NCBI GenBank assembly: GCA_963575745.1
Contig: CAUYUJ010016480.1
Coordinates: 47,501 to 72,500 of the forward strand
Source of the DNA: Prorocentrum cordatum
Lineage: Eukaryota > Sar > Dinophyceae > Prorocentrales > Prorocentraceae
Reading direction: 5' to 3'
DNA: 25,000 nucleotides
Below, piece after piece: positions 8,952 through 18,077 of this stretch (position 1 is the stretch's first letter; each line of letters begins with the position of its first letter). Below the pieces are notes generated by a model, which saw only the letters and a program-made list of their open reading frames with translations, was not told the origin of the DNA and did no database searches. The position numbers and the translations under genes are program-made.

Positions 8952-9460
8952 GCGCGCGCAAGACGAAATCCTTCCAAAACCTTAGTTTTCGTAGCGATTT
9001 TAACATAAAAACATCAAAAAACCAATGGTTTTTCAAAAAAAAATTGTCAAACTTTCATCCCGCGCGCTCTTGCGGATTCGTAGGAAACCCAACACTTTTT
9101 AAACATTTCTGTCAAACGGGCTTTTGCGAGCAACTTTTTCGAACTTCTGCAACAACGGTTGCGCACCTGCCAGGGCCATCATCCCTGTCAAATAATACCA
9201 TGCGGGACACATTCGTTTTTTCTTCGCGCGCGCACGCCGTCGTCGTCGGCCGCGGGGCCCTGAATAGTAGCCACGGTCGTCCGCATGCCACGAAGTGAAG
9301 TGTCCGAACGTCATAGGGCGGGAAGCTGGGTGTGGGTGGTGGCGAAGAGTCGTTTGGAAATTTGGTAGAGCTTGAACCGGCCCCCCCACAAAGTGGGGGT
9401 ATTGCCCGCCTCCTATGAAAACCCTGGCACTGGTGAGAACGGAGTGTCCCCACGTGCTAG
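8952..9460. other. AT-richer unannotated stretch with a C/G hairpin
   Basis: No gene is recognised. At 9383-9399 CCCCCAC-AAA-GTGGGGG forms a perfect 7-bp stem with a 3-base loop. No T run follows it, and no gene precedes it, so it is not called a terminator. Confidence 0.6.
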
Positions 9461-9462
9461 TA

Positions 9463-9463
<1 letters not shown>

Positions 9464-9507
<44 letters not shown>

Positions 9508-9508
9508 G
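9464..9508. repeat. TTG trinucleotide array 2
   Basis: A pure run of about 15 TTG units. Confidence 0.95.
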
Positions 9509-9684
9509 ACACTTCATTTTTTAAGAATAAGTATTGTTGAGTCCCCCCATTGGTGCATATTGTTTTTTATCAATCAAAGTGTGCCCCTCGACGCTCGCAC
9601 TTTGTTTTTTGTGAAGGAAAGTTTTGAGGCTCCAACTGGGTCCTTGGCCCCCGGGTTACAACAACAACGGCTCCCACATTGTAC

Positions 9685-9866
9685 GTCCTCACAATTTAGC
9701 CAGGACCCCCGCTCCCGCCCGAGACTTCCTCGCATTTTAGCCAGGAGTCGCGCTCTCGCTTGGGACTTCCTTACAATTTATTGAGGAATCGCTCTCCGGG
9801 GGCTCTGGAGTCGCGCTTTCGCTGGAGATTTGCCTGCAATTCACTGAAGAATAACGCCCTTGCGTT

Positions 9867-9869
<3 letters not shown>
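9685..9869. repeat. Degenerate tandem repeat of about 42-60 bp next to the T run
   Basis: The motif CACAATTTAGCCAGGACCCC...GAGACTTCCT is followed by CGCATTTTAGCCAGGAGTCG...GGGACTTCCT, then ACAATTTATTGAGGAATCGC and GCAATTCACTGAAGAATAAC. That makes four diverged units. The last one ends directly at the T run. Confidence 0.65.
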
Positions 9870-9962
<93 letters not shown>

Positions 9963-9964
9963 AA
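9870..9964. repeat. T86 homopolymer followed by A9
   Basis: There are 86 uninterrupted Ts at 9870-9955, then nine As. Read on the minus strand this could be the poly(A) tail of a retroposed RNA whose body lies to the right (beyond 9965). It could also be simple slippage or an assembly artefact. Confidence 0.9.
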
Positions 9965-10029
9965 TTTGCTCAAGCGCCGCGCTCCCGACACCCAGGCACC
10001 CATGAATCGCGCCCATTGAGGCCACATGT

Positions 10030-10258
10030 GCATGCCCTTCGTGGCCCCGTAGTCGTCTTTTGTGGCCCCCTCACTGTCCTACGTGGCCCAGTTGCTACCC
10101 TCAGTGGCCCCATCGTTGCCTTCTGTGGCCCCGCATTATCTGCCCTTCGTGGCCCCCGCTCGTTCGCGCTCTTCGTGGCCCCATACGCATTCCCTTCGTG
10201 TCCCCGCTGTCGCCCTTCGTGGCCTACTTCGTGTCCTTGGTGGCCCTGCTGTCGTTCT
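10030..10258. repeat. TTCGTGGCCCC minisatellite
   Basis: About ten or eleven degenerate units of 18-26 bp share the core TTCGTGGCCCC (variants TTTGTGGCCCC, CTACGTGGCCC, CTCAGTGGCCCC). It translates as a repeating Gly-Pro-x-x-x-Leu-Arg pattern in one frame, which is a repeat effect. Confidence 0.8.
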
Positions 10259-10261
10259 TTC

Positions 10262-10296
10262 TCGCTCTCGCTTTCGCTCGTCGTCGCCGTCGTCCT

Positions 10297-10341
<45 letters not shown>

Positions 10342-10346
10342 GGTTG
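10262..10346. repeat. CGT/GTC trinucleotide array
   Basis: CTCGCTTTCGCTCGTCG passes into an almost pure CGT run (10279-10340). Confidence 0.9.
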
Positions 10347-10377
10347 GTCCCTTGTCCGTCCCTCTTGGGGTCGGGTC

Positions 10378-10447
10378 GACGGTCCGCGGCCGCCCCGCCG
10401 ATCAGCGCTGCGGCTGGCCAGGACGACGGTCCGCGGCCGCCCCGCCG
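10378..10447. repeat. Exact 23-bp direct repeat, 47-bp offset
   Basis: GACGGTCCGCGGCCGCCCCG plus CCG occurs at 10378-10400 and again without change at 10425-10447. It contains the palindrome CCGCGG. Exactness amid diverged repeats suggests a recent duplication. The stretch 10448-10585 has nothing recognised. Confidence 0.9.
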
Positions 10448-10587
10448 CTTGCCGGGGCCCAGCCTGCAGGGGAGAAAATGCTTCCCAAAAGGGGTTCGAT
10501 CGAATACGAAGAGGCCAGGTATCTAGGGTTTGGGAAATACGCGTTATCGGACACTCGAGCAGATAAGGGCGAACAGTCTTAAAATGA

Positions 10588-10632
10588 TTGTTGTTGTTGT
10601 TGCTGTGGTTGTGGTTGTGATTGTGGTTGTGG

Positions 10633-10681
<49 letters not shown>
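10588..10681. repeat. TTG trinucleotide array 3
   Basis: TTG units with a central GTGGTTGTGGTT section, the same class as the arrays at 8436 and 9464. Confidence 0.95.
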
Positions 10682-10764
10682 GGCCGTTTTTTTTCCTACC
10701 TAGGCTCTGCCTAGAAGGGTTCTTTCTCTCTTAGCTGAAAGGGCTGGGCAGTGGAAATCGCCCC

Positions 10765-11325
10765 GGGCGGTTCCCCCAGTCCCCTGGGAGCGGTTCCCCC
10801 CAGTCCCTGGGAGCTTTAGCTTTAGCTTTAGCTTTAGCTTTAGCTTAGCTTTAGCTTAGCTTTAGCTTAGCTTTAGCTTAGCGTTTCGCTTAGCTTTAGC
10901 TTAGCGTTTCGCTTAGCTTTTCGCTTAGCGTTTAGCTTAGCTTTAGCTTAGCTTTAGCTTAGCTTTAGCTTAGCTTAGCTTAGCTTAGCTTTAGCTTAGC
11001 TAGCTTAGCTTAGCTTTAGCTTAGCTTTAACTTAGCTTTAGCTTAGCTTTAGCTTAGCTTTAGCTTAGCTTTAGCTTAGCTGTAGCTTAGCTTTAGCTTA
11101 GCTGTTGCTCAGCTTTAGCTTAGCTTTAGCTTAACTTTAGCTTATATTTAGCTTAGCTTTAGCCTAGCCTTAGCTTAGCTGTAGCTTAGCTTTAGCTTAG
11201 CTGTTGTTCAGCTTTAGCTTAACTTTAGCTTAGCTTTAGCTTACTTAGCTTTAGCTTAGCTTTAGCTTTAGCTTAGCTTTAGCTTAGCTGTGGCTTAGCT
11301 TTAGCTTAGCTTTAGCTTAGCGTTA
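10765..11325. repeat. GCTTAGCTTTA satellite, preceded by a GGTTCCCCC tandem duplication
   Basis: GCGGTTCCCCCAGTCCCCTG is duplicated at about 10768-10811. Then over 500 bp alternate GCTTTA and GCTTA units, mostly as the 11-mer GCTTAGCTTTA, with scattered changes (GCGTTTC, GCTGTA, GCTGTTG). The + strand is full of TAG/TAA stops, so it cannot be coding on this strand. The unit shares TTTAG with the plant/algal-type telomere repeat TTTAGGG but is not it. Confidence 0.95.
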
Positions 11326-11403
11326 CTGTTACTACTAATGCTGCTTTCCTAGGGGTTCCAACTCCTAGGTAGGGTCGCACTGGGATTTTTTTTTTTTTTC
11401 GCT

Positions 11404-11720
11404 TTGGACTCTCGGCGCCCTCCAACGGCTCCTGGACCGTCCGAAAAAAAAACTCTGGATGAAGAGCTCGTCCAGGGGGAAAGGCCCCAGGGTCCAGGGC
11501 CCGTTTCCCTCGGGACCCGTTCTCCCCTATGCCGAGAAGCCCACGAGCGGCGAACGTATATCGGTGCCCGCGCCCTCGCGGTCTGGATTCTGGGGCGCGA
11601 TCCCGCGGATACGCACCACGGATGCGTTCCGCGCGGGGCGTCCGTATCCGCGGGGTCGCGGTCCGGGGGCCCGGCGCCGGAGAGAATCTCGCCATGAAGC
11701 GAGCGGGTCCTCTCTGAGTC
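11404..11720 (+). repeat. Dispersed repeat family 3, copy 2
   Basis: CTGGATGAAGAGCTCGTCCA then GGGGAAAGGCCCCAGGGTCC and CCCGTTTCCCTCGGGACCCG parallel the copy at 7690-7800. The end, GCCATGAAGCGAGCGGGTCC (about 11690), matches 12037-12056 (GCCATGAAGCAAGCGGTTCC). This shows the family order across copies. Confidence 0.7.
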
Positions 11721-11868
11721 AGACCTGTTTCTCGGACGCCGGGTGTCGTTCTGTAGCGCAATCGTCCCTGGCGGCCTCACGTTCAACCCCGAAGTAGGCT
11801 GCGGAACGGGAGGCAGAGGCTCTGGCGAGAAAGTTCGCGATGACTCCGCAGATGCATGAGGGCTGGCA

Positions 11869-11871
<3 letters not shown>

Positions 11872-11899
<28 letters not shown>

Positions 11900-11945
11900 C
11901 TATATCTAGATCTAGATCTAGATCTATATATATATATATGTATGT
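11872..11945. repeat. TA run with central (TCTAGA)n palindrome
   Basis: TATATA at about 11872-11899 leads through four AGATCT/TCTAGA overlaps (11906-11925) into TATATA at 11925-11939. The whole block of about 65 bp is close to self-complementary and could form a cruciform. Confidence 0.85.
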
Positions 11946-12029
11946 CTGCGTGTATATAACACGGGTTGTGCGCAAATGCGAAGCTTGCTTTCGACCACCG
12001 TAGCATTTTTTTTCTGAATTCGTTGAAGA

Positions 12030-12335
12030 GGCTCGCCATGAAGCAAGCGGTTCCCGAGGAAAACAGGTCCGGAGGGTTCTCGTTGCTTTTGGGGCTCCCT
12101 GGGCCTTCCATCGGCCCCCGGACGGGAAAGAAAAACGACACAGGACGGATCGTTGGTCCTGCCTCTCCTCCTCCTCCTCCTCCTCCTCCTCCTCCTCCTC
12201 CTCCTCCCCCGCCTCCTCCTCCTCTTCCTCCTCCTCCTCCTCCTCCTCCTCCTCCTCCCCGCCGCCTCCTCCTCCTCCTCCTCCTCCTCTGTCCAGGACC
12301 CGATCCCCTCAGGGCTTGCTTCCTTCGTGCGAAGC
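12030..12335 (+). repeat. Dispersed repeat family 3, copy 3, split by a CTC array
   Basis: Family 3 sequence (GGGGCTCCCTGGGCCTTCC, CGGCCCCCGGACGGGAAAG, AACGACACAGGACG) stops at about 12160 and resumes after the CTC array with GTCCAGGACCCGATCCCCTC (12292). In copy 1 these two parts are about 40 bp apart with no CTC run. Confidence 0.65.
12165..12290. repeat. CTC microsatellite
   Basis: About 125 bp of CTC/CCG/CTT triplets inside a family 3 copy. Apparent poly-Leu, poly-Pro, poly-Arg and poly-Gly ORFs on both strands arise from it. Confidence 0.95.
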
Positions 12336-13012
12336 AGAACGATGACCATGACAGGTGCTGCGAGATCTTGTTTATACCAGCCGTTGTAGATTCGCGAGGA
12401 GGACCCACGAATTGATGATTATCAAGGTGGACGATGTCCAAGATCGGCATCGGCGTTTCTAAGGTCAGTCCTGGTTGTGGTCCTCGTTTTCTTTCCCTCC
12501 ATCCTCGTGCAGGCACTTGAGTGCGCGCGAGCAGATGCAAGTCTGCATCAGGCCACAGATGCTAGCCGGTCGTGGGAAGATTGGAGGTTCAGATGCTGAT
12601 CTCGTTGGCGCGCCTCTTTCTCCAAATCCGAAGAACCTTGCTTTGTTCTTCCCTTCTCGGGCGAGGGCCGAAGCTCGATCTTTTGGAGCGTCTTCACACT
12701 TCATGTTTGTACCGACTGTGCCAATCTCTTCCGACCGCCATGCACGCACAGACCAATGTCGTTCATGTCCAACCTTAGGTCGGGCCTGCCTCCCTGCAGG
12801 CGGATTTTGGAAGAAAAATAATTACCCTGGCGACGTACCCTACCCCTGCGCAACAGCGGGGCGCAAATAGTTTAGGATACTTTATAAGGGGGCGATGACG
12901 GAGCGAGGGTTACATATGTCTGCAGACGGAATTCGGGAGACTCGCAGGACACTGGCTACAGGAAAAGGGCTTGATAAAGCTGATGATTTACAATTCCTGA
13001 GCACTCCTAGCC
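12336..13012. other. No recognised gene or repeat
   Basis: Mixed sequence with short ORFs. One + frame near 12670-12778 (KLDLLERLHTSCLYRLCQS) looks mildly protein-like, but I cannot assign it to any family. Confidence 0.5.
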
Positions 13013-13036
13013 ACTTCGAAAACGGGGATCACAGCA

Positions 13037-14301
13037 GGCCTCGAAAGTGGCGACAGGTTCGCAGATCGCAGCCCCCCAGGGATGGCGAGGTCTAATTTGA
13101 ATCTGCCGTGGCCCTCACTGTGCTGGGCCCCCCAGCAGGCCTCGAAAATGGCGACAGTTTCGCAGATCGCAGCCCCCCAGGGATGGCGAGGTCTAATTTG
13201 AATCTGCGCGTGGCCCTCACTGTGCTGGGCCCCCCAGCAGGCCTCGAAAATGGCGACAGTTTCGCAGATCGCAGCCCCCCAGGGATGGCGAGGTCTAATT
13301 TGAATCCGCGCGTGGCCCTCACTGTGCTGGGCCCCCCAGCAGGCCTCGAAAATGGCGACAGTTTCGCAGATCGCAGCCCCCCAGGGATGGCGAGGTCTAA
13401 TTTGAATCCGCGCGTGGCCCTCACTGTGCTGGGCCCCCCAGCAGGCCTCGAAAATGGCGACAGTTTCGCAGATCGCAGCCCCCCAGGGATGGCGAGGTCT
13501 AATTTGAATCTGCCCGTGGCCCTCACTGTGCTGGGCCCCCCAGCAGGCCTCGAAAATGGCGACAGTTTCGCAGATCGCAGCCCCCCAGGGATGGCGAGGT
13601 CTAATTTGAATCCGCGCGTGGCCCTCACTGTGCTGGGCCCCCCAGCAGGCCTCGAAAATGGCGACAGTTTCGCAGATCGCAGCCCCCCAGGGATGGCGAG
13701 GTCTAATTTGAATCTGCGCGTGGCCCTCACTGTGCTGGGCCCCCCAGCAGGCCTCGAAAATGGCGACAGTTTCGCAGATCGCAGCCCCCCAGGGATGGCG
13801 AGGTCTAATTTGAATCCGCCCGTGGCCCTCACTGTGCTGGGCCCCCCAGCAGGCCTCGAACATGGCGACAGTTTCGCAGATCGCAGCCCCCCAGGGATGG
13901 CGAGGTCTAATTTGAATCTGCCGCGGTTACCCTCTATGCAGGACCCCCCAGCAGGCCTCGAAAGTGGCGACAGTTTCACAGATCGCAGCCCCCCAGGGAT
14001 GGCGAGGTCTAATTTGAATCTGCCGCGGTTACCCTCTATGCAGGACCCCCCAGCAGGCCTCGAAAGTGGCGACAGTTTCACAGATCGCAGCCCCCCAGGG
14101 ATGGCGAGGTCTAATTTGAATCTGCCGCGGTTGCCCTCTATGCAGGACCCCCCAGCAGGCCTCGAAAGTGGCGACAGTTTCACAGATCGCAGCCCCCCAG
14201 GGATGGCGAGGTCTAATTTGAATCTGCCGCGGTTACCCTCTATGCTGGACCCCCCAGCAGGCCTCGAAAGTGGCGACAATTTCACAGATCGCAGCCCCCC
14301 G
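13037..14301. repeat. 102-bp satellite, 13 units in two sub-families
   Basis: GGCCTCGAAA recurs at 13037, then every 102 bp from 13138 to 14260 (the first step is 101). Units 2-9 carry GTGCTGGGCCCCCCAGCAGG and GTTTCGCAGATCG. Units 10-13 carry CCGCGGTTACCCTCTATGCA and GTTTCACAGATCG. The first unit is intermediate. Because 102 is a multiple of three and the unit lacks stops in some frames, ORFs of 434 codons (+) and 397 codons (-) run through it. Among units 2-9 nearly all variation is at two sites, and both change the amino acid in the + frame (Leu/Pro, Arg/Pro). That argues against protein selection. Confidence 0.95.
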
Positions 14302-14735
14302 CAGGCAAGACAAGAAGAGGCGGGAGGCGGGAGAAGGGAGAAGGGAGAAGGGACGCGACCACACTGCTCTATTCAAAACGAATACCCAACCAAGGAGGGT
14401 TTGGAAAAATAGCCCAAACATATTCAACAATAGGCAAACATAGTAGAAAAATAGCCCCCAGACTATTTTTGACTATTTTGAACAGTTCTCCTGTAGAGGG
14501 ACATGCCCGACTTCAGTCGAGCCTTGGTTTGCAGGTGTGCTCGCAGCCGTGTATGTGCGCGAGCCAGCGTGCGTACATTCTCCTTGATGCCCGCAAGTGT
14601 GTCCGCGCATCTTTCGCTGTCACAGGTGTGTACTGCGCGAAGGCAGCGTGCGCGTTTGCACGCAAGGACGCGCACCGGCGTTCGTTGCACGTGGCATCTG
14701 CGAGCTCGCACTTGTTGCGCACTCGCGATCTACTG
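14302..14735. other. Unannotated stretch upstream of exon C
   Basis: It starts with GAGAAGG repeats (about 14325-14355) and three AAACATA/AAATAG motifs near 14400-14460. From about 14530 it is rich in GTGTGCGCG and GCACGCA elements in both orientations. No gene was recognised. Confidence 0.5.
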
Positions 14736-14773
14736 CTTCGCCCTCCCCCAACACACTTCTCTCTGCGGCCAAG

Positions 14774-14808
14774 GATCCTCCGGAGGTGCTCGTGATTCAC
14801 ATCAAGAG
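14774..14808 (+). CDS. USP/UBP deubiquitinase, internal exon C (HIKR strand)
   Basis: This 35-nt exon encodes DPPEVLVIHIK plus the first two bases of an Arg codon. It is the very conserved USP segment L-P-x-V-L-V-I-H-L-K-R-F, which leads into the core of the catalytic domain. The acceptor is GGCCAAG|G, after a pyrimidine-rich run (about 14733-14765). The donor is a canonical GT (AG|GTCCGC). Eight of 11 codons end in G or C. The upstream join to exon B gives I-A-F-E-D-P-P-E, and the downstream join to exon D gives H-I-K-R-F-R-Y-D. Both are natural for the family. The exact 5' edge is the least certain part, because AAG is a weaker acceptor than CAG. Confidence 0.8.
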
Positions 14809-15024
14809 GTCCGCCCGTCCGATCTTTTATCCCTTGTCACGTCTTATCATCTCGACTGGTGGAGCACCCGCTAGAGCTTAATCTATGTATCAGATATATC
14901 CACATGCATATATGCACATACACATACACATCTTTATACATACATGTTTACCAGCGCGGGCCCCAAAGAGTAAGTTATCGTACCGTGGACGCGTGAGCTA
15001 CGTGGTGCAAGCTATGTGGCGAGG

Positions 15025-15245
15025 GATGCGGCAGTGAGGCGGCAACGAGGCGGCAGCATGGCACCAGCCGGGCACCAGCCGAAAGCTCGACACACCCACC
15101 CAGCTCTCGAGGCGACAAAAAGGCGGCAACTAGGCGGCACCAACCGGGCACCAGCCGAAACCCTGACACACCCACCCAGCGCGCGAGGCGGCAACGAGGC
15201 GGTACCAACTGGGCACCAGCCGAAACCCCGACACACCGATCCAAT
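15025..15245. repeat. 65-76-bp tandem repeat, three units
   Basis: GGGCACCAGCCGAAA recurs at 15070, 15146 and 15211. Each is preceded by GAGGCGGCAAC-type sequence and followed by GACACACC. The + frame reads as a His/Pro-rich chain. No domain is seen. The preceding 14880-14945 is ACATA/CATATA-rich simple sequence. Confidence 0.85.
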
Positions 15246-15289
15246 TCGTTAGTAACGCAAAGAAGAAGCCCGAAGTCCTTCTACTGTTT

Positions 15290-15790
15290 CGGGAATGTTC
15301 CTTGTATCGATCTTTCTCCCCAGCTCGGCAGTGTTTTCGCATGCTTGGCAGGCAGTGGTCCGCAGCCGAAAGAGCTCTTTACTGGGTTCTGCCCCGTCCA
15401 TGGAGAGCGGCCCGAACAGAGGCCAATCCACTCGCGGGGCTTCCTCTGGGCCAGGGCCACCGACGACGTCCGCGGGCGTCCGCGAGGGGAGGAGCCACAA
15501 GAACGGACAGAGGCAATGCTCGGGCCACTTTCAAGGCTCGGGAAGGTTTACGACTTGGTGATGGGACGCGCAACTGACCGCCGTTTATGGAGAGGTGGAG
15601 TGCGAGAACCCATTCCACAACGTTGGATGGATAACGCGCGCCCAACACAGAGCCTTCTGGAGAAGCTCCGAAGAGGCTTTCGCTAATGCGTGATTGTTTC
15701 ACTGAGCGCTTTGATCACGATTTATGGGGCTCTGCAGTTAGCATGGCCAAGCCTGTGGTGGTCTCATTCACGAGGTCTGTATGTGATCAG
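15290..15790. other. Unannotated; one 113-codon ORF without recognised motifs
   Basis: A + frame at 15345-15686 stays open and includes RLGKVYDLVMGRATDRRLW, which looks less repetitive than most of the window. No family was recognised. Its 15495-15520 part (CCACAAGAACGGACAGAGGC) is shared with the 81-bp repeat downstream, which weakens the case for a gene. Confidence 0.4.
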
Positions 15791-15799
15791 AAAAAAGAA

Positions 15800-16345
15800 C
15801 TTCCATGGAACGGACAGGGGCGCGCACACAAATGTTGGAGAAGGCGATTTCGGTGGCGGCAACGAAGGGGGTGATGACTTGTGGGGGAGTATCATGGCCG
15901 GGGCCATGATTTTCCCCCGATCTCATGCCCCCCCTTTTTCTTCACACGACCCCTGGTCCCACCCTGGGCAGCGCACGTGGTGCCATGATTTGTGACCCCC
16001 GCTCTTGGACGCCTCCCTCTTGGACGCCCTCGACGATTGCGCTCGCTGTTTCGCCAGGCGTCTGTGGGGCACCACAAGAACGGACAGAGGCGCGCAAAGA
16101 AAGAATGGGTAAGGCGATTGCGGTTGCTGTTTCGCCAGGGGTTCTTGGAGCACCACAAGATCGCACGGGGGCGCACAACGGAACATAGGGGAAGGCGTTT
16201 GCGCTCGCTGTTTCGCCAGGGGTCTGGGGGAGCACCACAAGATCGCACTGAGGCGCGCAAAGAAATATTGGGGACAGCAGTTGGCGCTCGATGTTTCGCC
16301 AGTGGTTTCTCGTCGGAGCGGCAAGAAGTGGAAGAACCATTCATT
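15800..16345. repeat. 81-83-bp tandem repeat
   Basis: TGTTTCGCCAG recurs at 16047, 16128, 16209 and 16292 (steps 81, 81, 83). Each is followed by a GGGGCACCACAAGAACGGAC-type segment and CGCGCAAAGAAA. A diverged unit is seen at about 15803-15862, with the segment 15890-16040 unlike it. All ORFs across it on both strands are repeat-driven. Confidence 0.85.
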
Positions 16346-16735
16346 CTTTAAGGTCAGCGTGGATTTCTTGCGTCGGTGCTGGGCCAACCTCCCCACACCG
16401 CTTCCCCGGCGTGCGTGGTGCACCAGGTGTCGCACTGCTTCTCCTTGTCCTCGTTTCCCCCGTCTTGCCTCTCTTCCCCTGTACACTTACACATTCTGAA
16501 TACGACTCGCCCCTCCGCCCTCTCCGCGTATTGTTTCTTCACAGAATTGGGCAACCATGGTCTTTCCCAGTTTTTTTTGTAATCCGATTGTTCGGTGTTT
16601 CGAAACGGTGTCCCCGCTGCAGCGGGGGCCTTATTTTCGGATCAGCGTGGTGCTCCCGTTGTTCAGCATGGCCCTCTCGGTCCAGCGTGGGACACTTTTC
16701 TGGATCCGAGTCCTTCCTCATCGTTGTGCCCCCCC
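16346..16735. other. No recognised gene
   Basis: Unique-looking, moderately pyrimidine-rich sequence. GCGTGG appears in several short variants near 16640-16690. No motif was recognised. Confidence 0.5.
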
Positions 16736-17035
16736 TCCTTTCTCCTCCTCCGCCTTCCCCGGATTCTCCTGCTCCTCCGCTCCTTCCACTCCAGTTCCGC
16801 TGCTGCTATTCGTCCTTGTTCTCCTCCTCCTCCTCCTTCATCATCCTCCCTCTTTTACTCCTGCTCAGCTCCTCCGCCTTCCCCTGGTCCTCCTGCTCCT
16901 CCCGCTCCTTTTATTTCACTCTAGTTGTGAAGCTCCTCGCCCTAGTCCTCGTCCTTCCTCGTCCTCCTCCTTTTCCTCCTCCTGTTTCCTCCTGCACGTC
17001 CTCCTGCTCACCCGCCACCTCCTCCTCCTGAGTGC
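16736..17035. repeat. Pyrimidine-rich (CTC/CCT) low-complexity tract
   Basis: About 300 bp of imperfect CTC/TCC/CTT triplets. The Ser/Leu-rich translations here are not genes. The GC-rich sequence from 17036 to 17650 shows no recognised gene. Confidence 0.85.
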
Positions 17036-17699
17036 GCAGCTCCCCTTTTTCCGATTGCGCACCACACGATGGTGTCTTCTCTTGAGGTCCAGGTTGAATA
17101 TTTTCTACGCGCCAGCGGCTCGAGCAGCCATCGGCGCAATGGGAAGGGACAGGAGGGAGGGGTAGGACGTCAGTCCTGGCGCGAGCGCACCTCGCCTGCC
17201 TCCTCCCCCCTCGCCCCTCTCCCCTCGCGGCTGCCCCCCTCGCGAGTGTCTCCGCCGATCTCCCCTGGGCATGGACCCGGCTTCTCCGTGCTGCGTGAGC
17301 TGGCCCGGCCCGCGCGCGCCCGCACGACTCGACTTGCGCCGCGCCGCCGCGCGCGTGGCCGCGACGCCGAGAGTGTGCCCCCCTTCCCCGGGATGGGCGC
17401 CGCGCGCCGCTTTGGTTGCTCTGGTGACGCCTCGTCGGCATGGTTGGCTGCAACTGCCCCTGCGTGCGTCCAGCACTCTCTGTGTCTCCGGCTGCTTCGA
17501 GGTTTCTGCCCTGGGACCTCTCGCGGATGCCTTGGCGATCCACCACAGTGCAAAGCATCAGACGTAATGAGGTGATGCTGGTGTGCGGCCGTACGCGCCC
17601 GGAGCGCGTCTCTCACAGGGTGCCGTATGATGCGAAGGACGCGGGCATTGCATAGTGCGCCGCTCCATGGATCATTGGATGTGCCATTGCGGCCAAGTC

Positions 17700-17780
17700 A
17701 AGACAGTGCGAGCAACAGAGATACATACATGTAGGTATACATGTATACAAGTACACGTGCATAGACAGACTCTATACGAC
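17700..17780. repeat. ACATGTATAC-rich simple sequence
   Basis: ATACATACATGTAGGTATAC and ATGTATACAAGTACACGTGC form a short imperfect purine/pyrimidine-alternating stretch. Similar stretches lie at 14880-14945, 18650-18785 and 20883-20935. Confidence 0.7.
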
Positions 17781-17794
17781 CTTTTGGGACTATA

Positions 17795-17960
17795 CATTTT
17801 TCATCGCAGACGCCTATGGCGAATCCCCGCCGCCCCACTGCCTTTCTGGCAACTGCCGATGTGGCCACACGTTGGGCCAACGCTTGGCCAAACTATTGAA
17901 CTACGTGCTCCCTCAGCCGTTGTGGAACCCCGAGGGGGAACAGTTGGGGACACTAACAAA
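17795..17960. repeat. Stem-loop dispersed repeat family 2, copy 3
   Basis: CATCGCAGACGCCTATGGCG, then ATCCCCGCCGCCCC, then GATGTGGCC matches copy 1 (4068-4135). CTTGGCCAAACTATTG then GTGCTCCCTCAG...CGAGGGGGAACAG matches the stem region of copies 1 and 2. The stem is weaker here. Confidence 0.65.
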
Positions 17961-17961
17961 G

Positions 17962-18075
17962 TGGAAGAGGAGGAGGGGGGGGAGGAGGATGAGGAGGAGG
18001 AGTAGGAGGAGTAGGAGGAGGAAGAGGAGGAGGGAGGAGGAGGAGGAGGAGGAGGAGGAGGAGGAGGCAGGAGGA
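17962..18075. repeat. GGA microsatellite
   Basis: GAGGAGG with occasional T or A, about 110 bp, between the stem-loop repeat and minisatellite cluster 3. It matches the short GGA tract at 4396-4436 in position. Confidence 0.95.
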
Positions 18076-18077
18076 CC

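Larger units (their letters stand above)
8226..14773 (+). other. Intron B of the USP gene (6,548 bp)
   Basis: The intron is inferred from the phase-0 join between the exons at 8192 and 14774. It starts GAGCCT (GA donor) and ends GGCCAAG before a G. It is almost wholly repeats: three TTG arrays, a long T run, the TTTAGC-type satellite, copies of a dispersed repeat, a CTC array and the 102-bp satellite. Confidence 0.68.

Noticed and set aside
9383-9399. Hairpin as a transcription terminator
   Set aside because: No upstream gene and no T run follow the stem; bacterial-type termination does not apply here.
13037-14301. CRISPR-like array
   Set aside because: Units are identical along their whole length with no unique spacers, and the context is eukaryotic.
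13108-14412. A 434-codon + ORF (and 397 codons on the other strand) as a repeat protein
   Set aside because: It is the 102-bp satellite. The period is a multiple of three, and unit differences are non-synonymous.
15345-15686. 113-codon ORF as a small gene
   Set aside because: No motif, other frames also open, and part of it is shared with the nearby 81-bp repeat.
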